Positions 1-10,842 of a DNA stretch of 64,000 bases are shown here, piece by piece. The notes under the pieces were generated by a model that made no database searches, was not told the origin of the DNA, and saw nothing but the letters and a program-made list of their open reading frames with translations. Each line of letters starts with the position of its first letter. Position 1 is the first letter of the stretch. Source of the DNA: Sorex araneus (lineage: Eukaryota > Chordata > Mammalia > Eulipotyphla > Soricidae); NCBI RefSeq assembly GCF_027595985.1, contig NC_073303.1, forward strand, positions 96,774,591 through 96,838,590. Reading direction: 5' to 3'. A program made the translations under genes and the position numbers.

Positions 1-233
1 GAGAGAAGGAGGGAGAAAATAGCAAAGGAGTCAAATTGGGAATCACTTCATTCCAATTTTCCCCCTGAGGAACTAGTGTTAGTGTTGAAGACTGGAGTTA
101 GTATTAAAGACTGCTAGTATCACGAAAGTGAGACAGCTAGATATGACCGATTTCCACTAGACATACGGGACACCAACTGTGAACTAATCTTCCCCCCCCC
201 AAATTAAATTTAAGTTTGGATAAGCTCTTAGAT
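1..233. other. Unassigned non-coding sequence
   Basis: No ORF of note, no recognisable repeat and no RNA gene. A short C run lies near 192. Nothing further can be supported. Confidence 0.5.
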
Positions 234-367
234 CTTGGAGTCAGAGAGATAACTCAAAGGACTGGTGCACATGCATTTTATGTAGGAGTTCTGAATTCAA
301 TTCCTGGTACCACATGGTCCCTTCCACCAATGTAACTGAGTGCCCCAACACCCCCCCCCAAAAAAAG
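234..367 (+). mobile_element. Old, diverged SOR-type SINE
   Basis: The order of blocks follows the SOR head: GGAGTCAGAGAGATA, then a TGCA-rich stretch, a TTCAATTCCTGGTACC block in the B-box position and CACATGGTCCC. Many substitutions and a short C/A-rich end suggest an old copy. It is too decayed to place in a subfamily. Confidence 0.5.
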
Positions 368-1012
368 CTATCTAGAGCTTTAAATGTCCAGTAGAAGCCT
401 GTACAGTGATGGCATGTCCAATAATCTGTTCTGTCTGGTGCAACAGCAATGATCCCTTGTGGCTACTGAGCACCTGAAATCTAGTCTAATTTCATTCATT
501 AGTAGCTAGAGGCTAGTACAATGGGTAATGCAGCCCTAAATCAAATTACTGATTTATAAGAAATATGGAGAAAATTAACTGGGCCATGAAATCGGCAAAA
601 TCCATAAAGGAAAAAATTATCTAAGACCAAAACAAAACCAGTCCCATCTACAAAGAACTTCCAAGAGTTAACATAAAAGAGTATGGGGAGTAGAGAGAGA
701 CTATAGATCAAAGGATTTGTAAAAGTTGTATAAAGTAATAACAGTTTGTGACTCTTGTCTCACTCTAATTCCCAAAAACAATTTGCAAATAATAATACAT
801 TCCTTAAACAAAAATCTAAACACCACTTATGTAATTGATACTAATGATATTAAGGCAATATTATTAAATCATTTTAATGTGATAATAGTCTTGTGGTTAT
901 ATTAATTAAAAGCTATAACTTCAAAGAGAGCTATATTAAAATGTTAATGAACAATTTTCTAATTTTCTATGGTATCTTCCCACTTTTTTCACTTTAAAAT
1001 AATAAGAGGGCA
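368..1012. other. Unassigned AT-rich sequence
   Basis: AT-rich DNA without a coding frame or a recognised repeat. It may hold very old L1 or DNA-transposon debris, but no block is clear enough to name. Confidence 0.4.
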
Positions 1013-1202
1013 GGCTGGAGTGATAGTACACTGGGTAGGGCTCTTACCTTGCAATCAACTGACCTGGGTTCAATCCCTCACTCTCTATATGGTACCCACA
1101 GTCTCTCAGGAGTGATCCCTGAGCACAGAGCCAAGAGTAAGACCTGAGCACCTCCAGGGCTACCCAAAATTCAAAATTTAAATAAATAAATAAATAAATA
1201 AT
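1013..1202 (+). mobile_element. SOR-A SINE with AAAT-repeat tail
   Basis: A full-length copy: GGCTGGAGTGATAGTACA head, GGGTTCAATCC B-box-like block, CAGGAGTGATCCCTGAGCAC body, then an A-rich tail grown into about five AAAT units (1181-1202). Some substitutions against the youngest copies here (46368 and 46672) imply intermediate age. SOR SINEs are pol III transcripts moved by L1 enzymes. Confidence 0.88.
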
Positions 1203-1929
1203 TGAGGGGAAGTGGAATAGTTGGAATAAAACAAGAATGGTCTTGAGTTTATAAACTGGAGTTGGGATGGGTTCATGCAGATTCAGGAAACCTTTGCATA
1301 TGTGGCATATGTGAGAACGTTCCCATAATTATTTTTAAAGGTTAAATTAAACAAAATTAACCTACCCTCAAATAATTCACATTTTAGGTAGAATCTCAGC
1401 AGACCTATTGGGTCTCCTATAAACGACTCTCATAGTCCTTATCCCAGCCCAAACTACAGTGGGTAACACATGGGAGAGGTCCCTCCCTCCAGCCGACCAA
1501 ACAACTTCTCAGTTGTGTGAAGGCAAAAGGACATTTAATACAAGGGCCACAGAGCTATCTCAAGTTGGAGAGCACGGACCTGTCATGTGGAGTGCCCTGA
1601 GTTCTGGCACCATCAGCACCAACAGAGGTGGCCCTGGTGGCCCAACCAAGCATCACAAGGAGGGTCCAACTATCTTTCCTAGCACCACTAGTTGTGACAC
1701 TTATTTCAAAAAAATTGTTTCAAAACTTAATGGAAGATGCTCTTTTATTTGGCCTTACATATGATCAGTTTCCAATAACCATCTCCCAGTTTTTTCATAA
1801 TCATTGTCCTCTCTCAGGAATTATTTCTAGCTCATTCCAAATGTAATTTGACCTTCCATTTCAGTGCCTTTCACCCCCTGGCAGCCCTGGGCTTCCAGAA
1901 CCTGAGGCATTTTGACCTTACCGGACACA
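1203..1929. other. Unassigned sequence with spurious ORFs
   Basis: Contains two overlapping open frames of 101 and 72 codons. Neither shows a recognisable domain and no splice-site context supports an exon. Treated as non-coding. Confidence 0.4.
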
Positions 1930-2011
1930 TTTTTGGCAGTGCCAGAGATTGAACCCTGCACCTCACCAGTGCAAGGCAGGGCTCTGCCACAGAGTTAAAC
2001 TCCAACTCTTT
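1930..2011 (-). mobile_element. SOR-type SINE fragment (head half)
   Basis: Reads in reverse as the head half of an old SOR copy: GGCAGTGCCAGAGATTGAAC, then GTGCAAGGCAGGGCTCTGCC. The tail half is missing or unrecognisable. Confidence 0.5.
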
Positions 2012-2033
2012 CTCAGGCACTTTTATCACTCCA

Positions 2034-2277
2034 GACTGGAGTGATAGCACAGCAGGTAAGGCATTTGCCTTGCACACGGCCAACCCAGGTTCAATTTCTC
2101 CATCCCTCTCGGAGAGCCCAGCAAGCTACCAAGAGTATCCTACCTGCACGGCAGAGCCTGGCAAGCTCCCTATGGCATATTCTATATGCCAAAAACAGCA
2201 ACAAGTCTCAATATGGAGTCATTTCTGGTGCCCGTTTGAGCAAATTGATGAACAATGGGACAACAGTGCTACAGTGC
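2034..2277 (+). mobile_element. SOR-B SINE with 12-bp TSD
   Basis: Head GACTGGAGTGATAGCACAG, B-box-like CAGGTTCAATTTC, body GCAGAGCCTGGCAAGCTCCC, and end ACAGTGCTACAGTGCT. The direct repeat TTTATCACTCCA flanks it at 2022-2033 and 2278-2289, the signature of L1-mediated insertion. Several ORFs across it are artefacts of the repeat. Confidence 0.92.
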
Positions 2278-2399
2278 TTTATCACTCCACTCTGTTGCAT
2301 TTTGACTCTGCTGTCTGGATCTGAAACACCCTGTTTTATGAGAGGCCAAGAGGAGGAGCACATACAAAGGCAGAAAGAGGTCACAAAGAGCACACAAAC

Positions 2400-2699
2400 A
2401 TGGGCTTAAGCAAGTTCCATAAATAGGACTACAAAACTAAGATTCCACTCTGTGTACTTAGGAAGGTCCTCCTTCCAAGAAAGCGTCCTTTTTCTGCAGC
2501 CAGCCACGGGCCACATGTCTGTTAGCACCAGTCAGGATACTGACTAATACTCTTTTGCAGAGGCCAAATATCAGTGGTTTAAACAAAACAAGAGCTTGTT
2601 TATATCTCATTTTGCAGAGGGCTTTGGGGAGCAGTATGATGGTTCTCTGCTCCACAACGTTGTCCAAGTGTATCACTGACCAGGTCTGAAGTAGGGTGT
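2400..2699. other. Unassigned sequence
   Basis: No confident repeat or coding signal. A 72-codon minus-strand frame lies here but resembles nothing I know. Confidence 0.35.
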
Positions 2700-2890
2700 G
2701 GTAAAAGCTGCTCTAAAGCCCTACTCCAGGGAGAGACTTAACCAGAGATGGTCAGAGTCTGCCCGTCACTGGATCCCCATATTTATCGTCTTGCTTTCCC
2801 ATCCTGGAAAAGCCCTCACCACAGACAGACTGTGCACTGCACAAAATCAAGACTCAATAAATATTAGTTTAATTGATTTAAATAGATGTG
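2700..2890 (+). mobile_element. Probable L2 3' end
   Basis: The stretch CATCCTGGAAAAGCCCTCAC followed by GACTCAATAAATATTAG matches the order of blocks near the L2 3' end (a CTCAATAAATATTTG-like terminus). Diverged, as expected for this ancient LINE. Confidence 0.45.
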
Positions 2891-2899
2891 TGCCTATAA

Positions 2900-3214
2900 A
2901 TATGCATGTGTATATATTGTGTGAATGCATTTATACAGCAATCCCTGCCAAAGAAACATATGGGAAACTGTGATATCCATAAGAATATAAAACAAGGGAA
3001 GAGCCAAGTGGAAACTGTTCCGCTGTTAAAGTAATCTTGCCTCCAATTAAGCCTAGAAAATAAACTCTCTGCATCTCAAGAAGATATTTTCAGGGTTTCA
3101 TTTTGCTGTCTTCATGGAATAATTGTCACACATGCTCCCCCATTCTCTTCCTATTTCTTTAAACCATCCTTTAAGTCTTTGGGGTGTGGGGGTTGTGGGT
3201 AATTGAAGGCAAAT
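2900..3214. other. Unassigned AT-rich sequence
   Basis: No repeat, RNA gene or coding frame that can be supported. Confidence 0.35.
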
Positions 3215-3365
3215 GGACTATACCCTGTAGTGCTAAGGGGCTGTTCCTGACTCTGCTCAGGATTGACCCTAGCTATGTTCCAGGAGTTATATCATATGTG
3301 GTGCTGGGGATTAGGTCTCTGCCCCTGCAAAGTCGGGACTGTACCTCCTGTACTTTCTCTCCAAT
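3215..3365 (-). mobile_element. Old SOR-type SINE
   Basis: Reverse-strand SOR blocks appear in order: GGGGCTGTTCCTGACTCTGC, TATGTTCCAGGAG, GTGGTGCTGGGGATTAGGTC, CCCCTGCAAAGTCGGGACTG. Well diverged. The 82-codon ORF over it is an artefact. Confidence 0.55.
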
Positions 3366-3629
3366 TCAAATCATCTTTGTGAGCCACCTTTATCTGCACA
3401 TTTTCAAATGGTGGCATTTCCAGGAATTCTAGACCTACCCTCTGGTCTCACAAGCACACGTTCTAGCTGGTAGGTTCAGCTTTGCATGGCCTCGCTTACC
3501 ACCAATATGCTTATTTTAGCACGAAACACCTCACAAGCCTGGACAACTTCACAGGATGCCCAACCAGAGCATGCAAGTGACCGTAGTCATCTCCACATGT
3601 GTGTGACTCTCCTTAGAAGAACAACTTCA

Positions 3630-3803
3630 GGGGGGAGGGGGAGGGTGGTGAGAGGGATATCGGGATCATTGGTGAAGGTGAATGGGAACTGGTGGAGGGA
3701 TGGGTAAATGATCACTGTATGAGTGAAATGCAAACACAAAAGTTCATAAATTTGTAACTGTACATCTCAGTGATTCTCTGGAAAAAAAATTTTTTTAAAA
3801 AGT
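3630..3803 (+). mobile_element. L1 3' end, severely 5'-truncated, with TSD
   Basis: Only the last 170 or so bases of the local L1 3' UTR are present: a G-rich tract, AACTGGTGGAGGGATGGG, GATCACTGTATGAGTGAAA and the terminal CTCAGTGATTC before an A-rich tail. The 11-bp repeat GAACAACTTCA flanks it at 3619-3629 and 3804-3814, so it is a true target-primed insertion. Confidence 0.88.
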
Positions 3804-3814
3804 GAACAACTTCA

Positions 3815-4164
3815 CTTTGGCCTCTTTTTAACCCTCATCTGTTTATTGTCTCCTCCACATCTTGTTCCTAGAGTGCTCTGGTACTTGCAAAGATGAAGTA
3901 TGTTCTGTTACCCTCAGAGAGTGCTCAAGGGAAACTCGTGTATTCTTCGTGCTGAAAAAGCTATTCCACTCTGCCACCCTCCCCCCCCCACCCATTTCAG
4001 GCCCTATTCCCCAATTCAAATAGTTGGAGAAGTTGGGTAGGCTCAGATAGAGTTCAGGGTCGCCACCTTGGGATGCCCCAGCACTATGAATGCCTGTCCT
4101 TTGGCGTTGGGATCCAGCTCTCTGCTTTCAATGTGACACTGAAGAAAAGACTCAGACACTGCAG
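3815..4164. other. Unassigned sequence
   Basis: Mixed-composition DNA with a C run near 3985. No repeat or exon can be supported. Confidence 0.35.
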
Positions 4165-4335
4165 CTAATCTGGTAATTGCCACCTCAGATGTGGGACTCT
4201 GGGCAAGTTATTTCACAGGTCTGAGCCTTGATTTCCCTCTCCTGTGAAATGGGAATAAGAGCAACTACTACATGTGGTTAAAGTGAGGAGTGATTGAATC
4301 CTTATTTGCAAAGCATTTAGAACCATGCCTGGCTG
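4165..4335 (+). mobile_element. MIR SINE
   Basis: Typical MIR core order: GTGGGACTCTGGGCAAGTTA, a CTGAGCCTTGATTTCC block, TCCTGTGAAATGGGAATAAG, then AAAGCATTTAGAACCATGCC. MIR is an ancient mammal-wide tRNA-derived SINE. Divergence is as usual for the family. Confidence 0.85.
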
Positions 4336-5264
4336 TGAGATATGTTTTTGAAATAAGCAAACAACAAGAAAAGCAAACAGAAATTAGTTGGATGAGCAAA
4401 ATAATGAATTATCTCAAGAATGCTCTGGCCCGGGGGCCTGGGATCTAATTCTGGCAGCATGACTGCTGTGTGGCTAAATCCATAACACCTAAATTGTTGT
4501 GTATGGATTGGGAAATTTTTTTGGGAGCAGAATTTCAGGAGCCTACCTTCTGGCAATATTCACAGGTGACTCTTTTTGTGTATCTCCTGAAGGTAAAATA
4601 AGTAGCCCCAATGCTCTACAATGCTATGCTCCGCTCCCATCCCCTCTCCATGCTAGAAATAGGAGGTTACAAACATCGATTCCTCAGGAAGGACCCTTCC
4701 ACGTTACCGACTTTGTTTACACAGAGACCATCACAGTCACTTTGATTTGTTTTCCAATCACTTCCTGCAGAGGGGTTCAAAAGGCTCAGTATCAATGGAA
4801 GACACACAATCTAAAAGGGGCCATGGTTTGTAAAGAGTCAACTTTTCTCTGGGCACAAAGGCTGAGAGTGAAGACCACCACACCCTGGGCATATTTCTGT
4901 CCTAAGTGGTCCTTGAGCCTTTGATCTAGACTTCCCCTCCATCCTTCATGCTGACCCGGGGTCAATTTCTATGTCCCATTTGAATGTTAACTGTGCTTCT
5001 CATCTATCTTCCAGTGGTTCTCCATTGTACTCGGGATGAAGTTTTAGGCATGAGTAGGCTAGAAAATCAATTGACTCAGTCACTTTAGACATCGTTTTGA
5101 TTGATTGGTTGGTCAGGCTTATTGCAATGAAAATAATATGGAGTGGAGCAGAGGTGATACAATCTAATATGGAAAGATCCAGGATTATTTCAGGAAACTT
5201 TTGGTCATTCTTCTTTTCAGTCAAACCTGTTAAGGCATAGTTAACATGTAATAAAAGATAAAAG
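4336..5264. other. Unassigned stretch, possibly single-copy
   Basis: No young repeat. The 141-codon plus-strand frame at 4499-4924 lacks any domain, low-complexity bias or splice context that would make it credible, and the 74-codon frame at 5000-5224 on the other strand is equally anonymous. Probably non-coding. Confidence 0.4.
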
Positions 5265-5385
5265 AGTCAGGGAGATAGTTTGAGTGGGAGAACAACATGA
5301 CTCGCATGCGTGTGGCCCTGAGTTCAGTTCGTAGCCATTGCATACTCCTCCAACTGGCACACCAAATGAGCTTCTGTTTCTTTGT
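5265..5385 (+). mobile_element. Old SOR-type SINE fragment
   Basis: A head-like block AGTCAGGGAGATAGTTTGAG, then CTCGCATGCGTGTGGCCCTG and GAGTTCAGTTCGTAGCC in the B-box position. The body is too decayed to follow. Confidence 0.45.
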
Positions 5386-5407
5386 TTTGTTTTTGTGCTT
5401 TGTTTTT

Positions 5408-5640
5408 CTTGCTCAACCTTTTTTAAAATTTTATTTTATTTTTGTAAAGTTGTTCACAATAATTTATTACATTTAGTATTCAAACACCAATTCAACCACC
5501 GTCACAGATTTCCACCATCATATTTCGAATGTTTCCACCCTGAACCCCAAACCCTGCCCCGGAAGCAGAGCCAAACTCATTTCTTTTGTATCTCTTGTTA
5601 AGAATAATCTGCTAAAAAGTATCCAAAAATGTTTCCTTAG
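5408..5640 (-). mobile_element. M-family spacer/3' tail, older version
   Basis: Reverse-strand blocks match the tail part of M composites elsewhere: an A/T-rich end, TTGTTCACAATAATTTATTA, ATTCAAACACCAATTCAACC, then TTTCTTTTGTATCTCTTGTT. Compare 27660-27870 and 35565-35835 on the plus strand and 55305-55530 on the minus strand. No monomer is attached, so it is a 5'-truncated copy. Confidence 0.55.
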
Positions 5641-6497
5641 TGGAAAGTATGTGAAGATTTTTGTATTTCACCCTGGAGCCATTGAGTCCTTCTATAAGAG
5701 ATTACTAACATGTAGTTAAAATTGGTTGCCTTCCACTTTATTTTTTTTTACTTTATTTTTTAAAAATCTTTTAATTGAAAATTTGTGAGGTAAATCAGTA
5801 CAAAGATGTTCATAGTTGGGTTTTAGTCATACAATGATTTAGCATCCGATTTAGCATCCATGCCTCCACTGATGTTCATTTCCCACCACCAATGCCCCCT
5901 GCTTCCCTCCCACCAATCCACAACATCCCAGCTCCCCACCCCCAGCCTCCTTCTATGGGAGGTACTTTCCTTCTTGCTCTCTCTCTCTCTCCTTTTCCTT
6001 TTGTGCATTATGGTTTTCTAAGAGGACATGGAGTTTTCCATACTTCCCCCTGCTTGCATGGCAGAAAATTTGCAAGGTATCCTTTCTCTACTTTAGTTAC
6101 CTTCGATATTTCGAGACCAGTCCTACATCCCCTTATATGTGCCGAAAATACAATTGCTAGACAATGTGTTTTGTATTGCTTGTTTTGGATATAATATAAT
6201 GTCACGCGGCCATGAGAGTGGTCGCACACTCTAGGAATTCTAAGATTTTAATAATTAAGGTCTGAAGAAATTGCTGCCACAGGTTGCTCGTGTCCAAGAT
6301 TCCTGTGTGTGTCTCTGGGTCGTGGCCGCCTGGGAGCTGGTGCTTCTCGCTGGCTTCTAGACAATGGAGACCTCTGGAGTTCTTAGAGGGCAGGCAGTGG
6401 GATGGCACCTGCCCCGTTCTAGAGCAGCCCAGCAGAGATGGCCTATTGCAAAGTCCTGGGGCATCTCTGCTGCAAGTTGCTCGGGTTCAAGATTTCT

Positions 6498-6684
6498 TTT
6501 TGTTTTTTTTTTTAGTTTTTCTTTGGGGTCAACCTGGCGATGCACAGCGGTTACTCCTGGCTCAATTACTCAAGAATTACTCCTGGCGGTGCTTAGGGGA
6601 CCATATGGGATGCTGGGAACCGAACCCGGGTTGGGCCACGTGCAAGGCAAATGCCCTACCCGCTGTGCTATTGCTCCAGCCCTA
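6498..6684 (-). mobile_element. SOR-A SINE nested in M composite
   Basis: Full-length reverse copy: T-rich end, GGTTACTCCTGGCTCAATTA, GGCGGTGCTTAGGGGACCAT, CGAACCCGGGTTGG, and TGCTATTGCTCCAGCCC. The flanks GGTTCAAGATTTCT (6484-6497) and GGTTCGAGATTTCT (6685-6698) form a 14-bp TSD with one mismatch. The SINE therefore postdates the M composite it interrupts. Confidence 0.92.
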
Positions 6685-7030
6685 GGTTCGAGATTTCTGT
6701 GTGTGTCCTGAACGTATGTTTTTGAGTACATGTGATAACAATCTCCAGTCACTGCTCAAGTTATTTGAACTGGGATGCCACATCAACTGCCAAACAATAG
6801 CAACTGTAAATCATGAGCAAGAATTCAGACCATCGAGTATACTTTCGGGGATCAGCTCTACAGTTCATTACTAGAGAAGTTTCTCAGACTCTGTAGAGCA
6901 CCCGAAAACATGAGGGGAGCCAGAGGATAGTCTCCTGAGTATGGAACCTGTTCTAGGTGTTGCCTTTGCAGCTCCCTTTTTCCATTGATGATCATTCTTC
7001 TCTTCCCTAGGAGAGGGAGAGGATGCAGTC

Positions 7031-7055
7031 TGTTTTGTTTTGTTTTGTTGTATAT
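7031..7055. repeat. TTTTG microsatellite
   Basis: About four uninterrupted GTTTT units inside the minus-strand M composite. It could be the decayed tail of a lost SINE or simple slippage. Confidence 0.7.
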
Positions 7056-7402
7056 TAGGAACAGTCACATAGCCACATAAGCGGCCTCGTGGTTTGGAGA
7101 AATAGTCCTGGTCCCCACATACCGGAACCATGTTTGTAGAAGCTCATGGTCACCGGGATTCCATTTGGAGAAGGCAGGGAGACTGCACCTGCTCCATCTG
7201 GGGCACCCCGGTGTTATCGACTTGGTTTGCTGTCCGGAGCATTCTCCGGTGTTGTAGTGCCCGCCGGCCAGGATTCTTCACTCAGAGCCCTAGTGTTCTT
7301 AAAGCATCAACAGGCTGAGCACCAGCCCATCAGACCCACACTTCCAAGTCAAGAATTGCTATGAATGTACAATAGTTAATAAATGTCTGTTGAAAAAAAT
7401 GA

Positions 7403-7580
7403 ATAAACAGGAGTAGGGAGATGACTCACAAGACTAGAGCACGTTTTATAAGTTGGGGTGCCCAAGTTTAATCCTTAGCACTACATGCGCTCCCCCAAGA
7501 ACCTTTAGGAGCAATTATACCGTGAATAACCCTCAAGAATCACAGATATGACCCAAAAAAGTAAAAAGAAAAGAAAAGAA
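7403..7580 (+). mobile_element. Old SOR-A SINE with A-rich tail
   Basis: Diverged full-length order: GGAGTAGGGAGATGACTC head, GTTTAATCCTTAGCAC, TTTAGGAGCAATTATACCG, and GATATGACCCAAAAAAG end, followed by an A/AAAG-rich tail. Confidence 0.7.
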
Positions 7581-7760
7581 AACAAACAACAAAAACCAGA
7601 AAATGAATGAACAAATAAATGAGTGAACCAATCTATAACTTATGTATAATTGGTATGACAGTTTATGGTCAAATACACTTGGAAGTCTGATCTGTAAATG
7701 ATGCCATTCTAACTCTATCTGGAAGCTTGGTCTATGTCATTATAGAACTGTCCCCATAGC
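7581..7760. other. Unassigned AT-rich spacer
   Basis: Short AT-rich DNA between an old SINE and an L1 insertion. Nothing else visible. Confidence 0.3.
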
Positions 7761-8140
7761 TTTTTTTAAAAATTTTATTGAATCACCCTGAGATAGTTAC
7801 AAGCTTTCATGTTGGGTTACAATCACACAATGATCAAATATCCATCCCTCCACCAGTGCACATTCCCCACCACCAATATCCCCGGTATATACCCCCTTTC
7901 CCACCCTCTCCCTGCCTTGGCACCTTCCATGGCAGACAATATTCCCCATACTCTCTCTCTACTATTGGGCATTACGGCTTGCAATACAGACACTGTGAGT
8001 TCATCATGTTTGGTCCATTATCTACTTTGGGCATGCATCTCCCATCCTGAATGATTCCTCCAGCCATCATTTTCTTAGTGATCCCTTCTCTATTCTATCT
8101 GCCTTCTCACCTCCACTCATGAAGCAGGCTTCCAGCTATG
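7761..8140 (-). mobile_element. L1 3' end (3' UTR only) with 12-bp TSD
   Basis: Starts with the T-rich complement of the tail and ATTGAATCACCCTGAGATAG, then the CCATCCCTCCACCAGTGCAC block and CATCATGTTTGGTCCATTAT. It ends before ORF2 coding sequence. TGTCCCCATAGC flanks it at 7749-7760 and 8141-8152. About 380 bp of 3' UTR is all that was copied. Confidence 0.92.
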
Positions 8141-8342
8141 TGTCCCCATAGCCTTTAAGAGCTGTAAGAGACATAGTACTCCATTTAACCAGTCTCCTGT
8201 TGATATAGAAGTTATTTATATACATTTTTTACTCACAATATCCTTGTATGTCCCTCAGCTAATGTGTAAATGTATGTATGTAAATGTGTAGGATAAATTC
8301 TTAGATGTGATACAGCTAGTCAAGAGTTACTGAAGTTTAGTT

Positions 8343-8365
8343 TTTTGTTTGTTTGTTTGTTTGTT
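8343..8365. repeat. GTTT microsatellite
   Basis: About five GTTT units within the ancient L1. Simple slippage tract. Confidence 0.8.
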
Positions 8366-8439
8366 TGAAAAACATCACTGATAGGTTAGGGGGGGATTTT
8401 GCCATTTTGGGCTCCCACCTCAAAGTTTGAAAGTGTTGG

Positions 8440-8603
8440 GGCTGGAGCAATAGCACAGCGGGTAAGGAATTTTCCTTGCACACGGCTGACCTGGGTTCGA
8501 TTCCAAGCATCCCATAGAGTCCCCAAGCACCGCCAAGAGTAATCCCTGACTACAGAGCCAGGAGTAACTCCTGTGTATCTCGGGGTGTGACCCAAAACAA
8601 AAA
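8440..8603 (+). mobile_element. SOR-A SINE with perfect 17-bp TSD
   Basis: A full copy from GGCTGGAGCAATAGCACAGC to GGTGTGACCCAAAACAAAAA. The target repeat AAGTTTGAAAGTGTTGG is intact at 8423-8439 and 8604-8620, so the insertion is fairly recent. Confidence 0.95.
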
Positions 8604-9711
8604 AAGTTTGAAAGTGTTGGTTTCACAGCCTAAACATTTGTGCAACATCTTTTGTGCCTACTTTCAAGATGTATACAGTTCCTTGCCCTTCTAGTAGGTC
8701 TTTCAGTTTCAGGAGTGAGAGAGAGCAACTTCCATGTGTTGAAAGTCACTGTTTTTACTTTTCTATGACCCCAGAATTCCTTGCTTAGTCCTTCACTGTT
8801 CTTTTGCATGGTGTTTTCTCACGCTCAGCTCTAGGAGTTTATGCAAGCATCGAGGAAATTAGCTCTGCTTCGTCTCAAATGTTGGAAACATTTTTCCCCC
8901 AATCAAGTTTATTGCTTCTCTTTTGGCCTTATAGTAATTTTTGCAGTGCAAAAAAATTTAATGTTACAATATCATATGTGTCAATTTTCTTTTCTCATAC
9001 AGATTATGGATTTTGTGCCATGTTTTAAGAGTTTCCATTTGGATATTATTTAAATAAATTCTCCTATGTTTATTTTAATACCTTTATGGATTTTCTTTTA
9101 GTTTAAATCTTTGCTCCATCTGGAATTTATTTTTAAATAAGGCTTTAAAAAATTCTAAGGTTTGTTTAAGATGGCTGCTATTTTTCTAAAAATAACACCA
9201 CTTATTAAAACATTTCTTAATTCTCCCACTGATTTAAATTCTCCCACTTAATAACAGACTATATTTTTATGTGTATCTGGATCTAGTACTGGGATTTTCA
9301 TATTGTCTATTTATGCACATTGACTAGTTATTTTTGCTAAATTTGCTTTATAGTATTTCTTAATATCTTTCATACCTAGATCACCATTTTTTGAAATATA
9401 TTTTCTCACCTGTTTGTTTTTCTATAAGAACTTTAATATGTTTAATTCTGGCTGATGGTGGCCTATTTTTCAAACTAGGATTTTATTAAATATAAATAAT
9501 TTAGTGACAATCATTGCATATAAACCCTTATTCAATTAATTTAATTTTTAGTCTTTAAATATATTCAAATATTTGTATATTGTCCTTGGTAATTTCTTCA
9601 CTTTTCTTCACAGACTTCATATGCATCATAATTTTTCAGCAGCTGCTTCAGATATTCTGCTTGTGGCTATTGTAAATAAGTATTTTTCATTCCATTTATT
9701 TAAATTATTTA

Positions 9712-9890
9712 TTGGTTTTGGGGTCACCCCCAACTGTTCTCAGAGATTATTCCTGGTTCAGAGATTATTGCTGGCTCAGGGATCACTCCTAGTGGTACTC
9801 AAGAGGCCATATGCAGTGCTGGCATTGAACCCGAGTCACACATGTGAGTACAAGGCGAGTGTGTTGCCCTCTGTACTAGTTATCTGCCCT
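9712..9890 (-). mobile_element. Older SOR-A SINE
   Basis: Reverse blocks in order: GTTTTGGGGTCACCCCCAAC, GGCTCAGGGATCACTCCTAG, GAGGCCATATGCAGTGCTGG, then a decayed head. A small internal duplication of CAGAGATTATTCCTGG / CAGAGATTATTGCTGG (9750-9780) lengthens the body. Confidence 0.75.
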
Positions 9891-10040
9891 CCCCCCCTTC
9901 CCATTTCATGTCTGTGCATTATGTTAGAAGATATGATATTGCCCAGATCTTACTGAATTCTATTACTGGTAATATTTTCTAATTGAATATCCTGGGTGTG
10001 GTTCATATAAAATCATTTTCATTTGTAATAAATCTTCCTT

Positions 10041-10590
10041 TTTCACATCTATGTCTCTCATTTCTCATCCTGACCACATCGGCTCTGCCTTCAGACCAGA
10101 GTCTGCAAGTGACAGATGCCATGGACACACTATGCTGCAAACTACGAAGGCCCCTTCCGAGGTTTTATAGTTAAGTACATGGTATCAGGGTTTCCTCATC
10201 CCCTGACATGGCCTACTGTGTATCCTGTTGCTGTTACAGCTGGGGAGGGGGAAGAATGCTCCTAGGGACCAGAGGGAGAATGGAACTGACCCAGAAAATG
10301 GGTAAAGAATATGAGGTCTGTGATCTAAGTCATCGAATCTGAGAGATCCTTTTCTTCTGCTCTCATCTTCTGAGCTCACCAGCCACTCCCCCTGCCCCCC
10401 CAGCCCCCAGCTCAGGATCCTTCATCAAGAAGGTGTATTGGAGCTTGGATTCTATCTCATCTCCAACACTATCCTCCTGGACCTGTGTTCTCATCAGCAA
10501 AGTAAGTTGACATTAACCTGCTCAGCCTACCTCCTGCTCTGTTTATAACAAACAAACAACAAACAAACAAATAAAATGAACTATTGTATG
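10041..10590. other. Unassigned sequence with AAAC tract
   Basis: Mixed composition with an AAAC-rich tract at about 10550-10572, next to the SOR-B start. The small ORFs on both strands show no family resemblance. Probably non-coding. Confidence 0.4.
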
Positions 10591-10842
10591 GACTGGAGCA
10601 ATAGCACAGCGGGTAGGGCGTTTACCTTAATAGCATGTGGCTGACCCAGGTTCTATTCCTCCATCCCTCTCGGAGAGCCCAGCAAGCTGCCGAGAGTATC
10701 CCGCCCACTCTGCAGAGCCTGGCAAGCTCCCTGTGGCGTATTCAATATGCCAAAAACAGTAACAGCAAGTCTCACAATGGAGACATTTCTGGTGCCCGCT
10801 CGAGCAAATTGATGAACAACGGGATGACAGTGAGACAGTGCA
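10591..10842 (+). mobile_element. SOR-B SINE
   Basis: Head GACTGGAGCAATAGCACAGC with a small insert after the A-box region, body GCAGAGCCTGGCAAGCTCCC, CAATATGCCAAAAACAGTAA, and end GATGACAGTGAGACAGTG. About 250 bp and complete. No clear TSD seen. Confidence 0.9.

Larger units (their letters stand above)
5742..7325 (-). mobile_element. M-family composite with L1-type tail (copy E2)
   Basis: Read on the minus strand, this element begins with GC-rich monomer sequence (about 7325-6935 and 6740-6290). It passes through a spacer (6160-6290) and ends in an L1 3' UTR-like tail (to 5742). The spacer shares TGTATTGCTTGTT and a CTCTGGGTCGTGGCC block with copy E1 at 54125-54800. The monomer block GGAGACTGCACCTGCTCC at 7177 recurs at 21455 and, in reverse and slightly altered, near 54155. 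A SOR-A SINE is nested at 6498-6684. The element encodes nothing recognisable, so it is presumably non-autonomous and moved by L1. Its outer boundaries are uncertain. Confidence 0.6.
8160..10040 (-). mobile_element. Ancient L1 fragment, ORF2/3' part, interrupted
   Basis: The minus strand shows the order expected of an old mammalian L1. Near 8295 GTAGGATAAATTCTTAGATG; near 8930 a TTTTGGCCTTATAGTAATTT-like stretch; near 9115 CCATCTGGAATTTATTTTTA; further ORF2-like AT-rich sequence to about 10040. Frames are fully broken. Two SOR SINEs (8440-8603 and 9712-9890) interrupt it. The subfamily cannot be told by eye. Confidence 0.6.
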
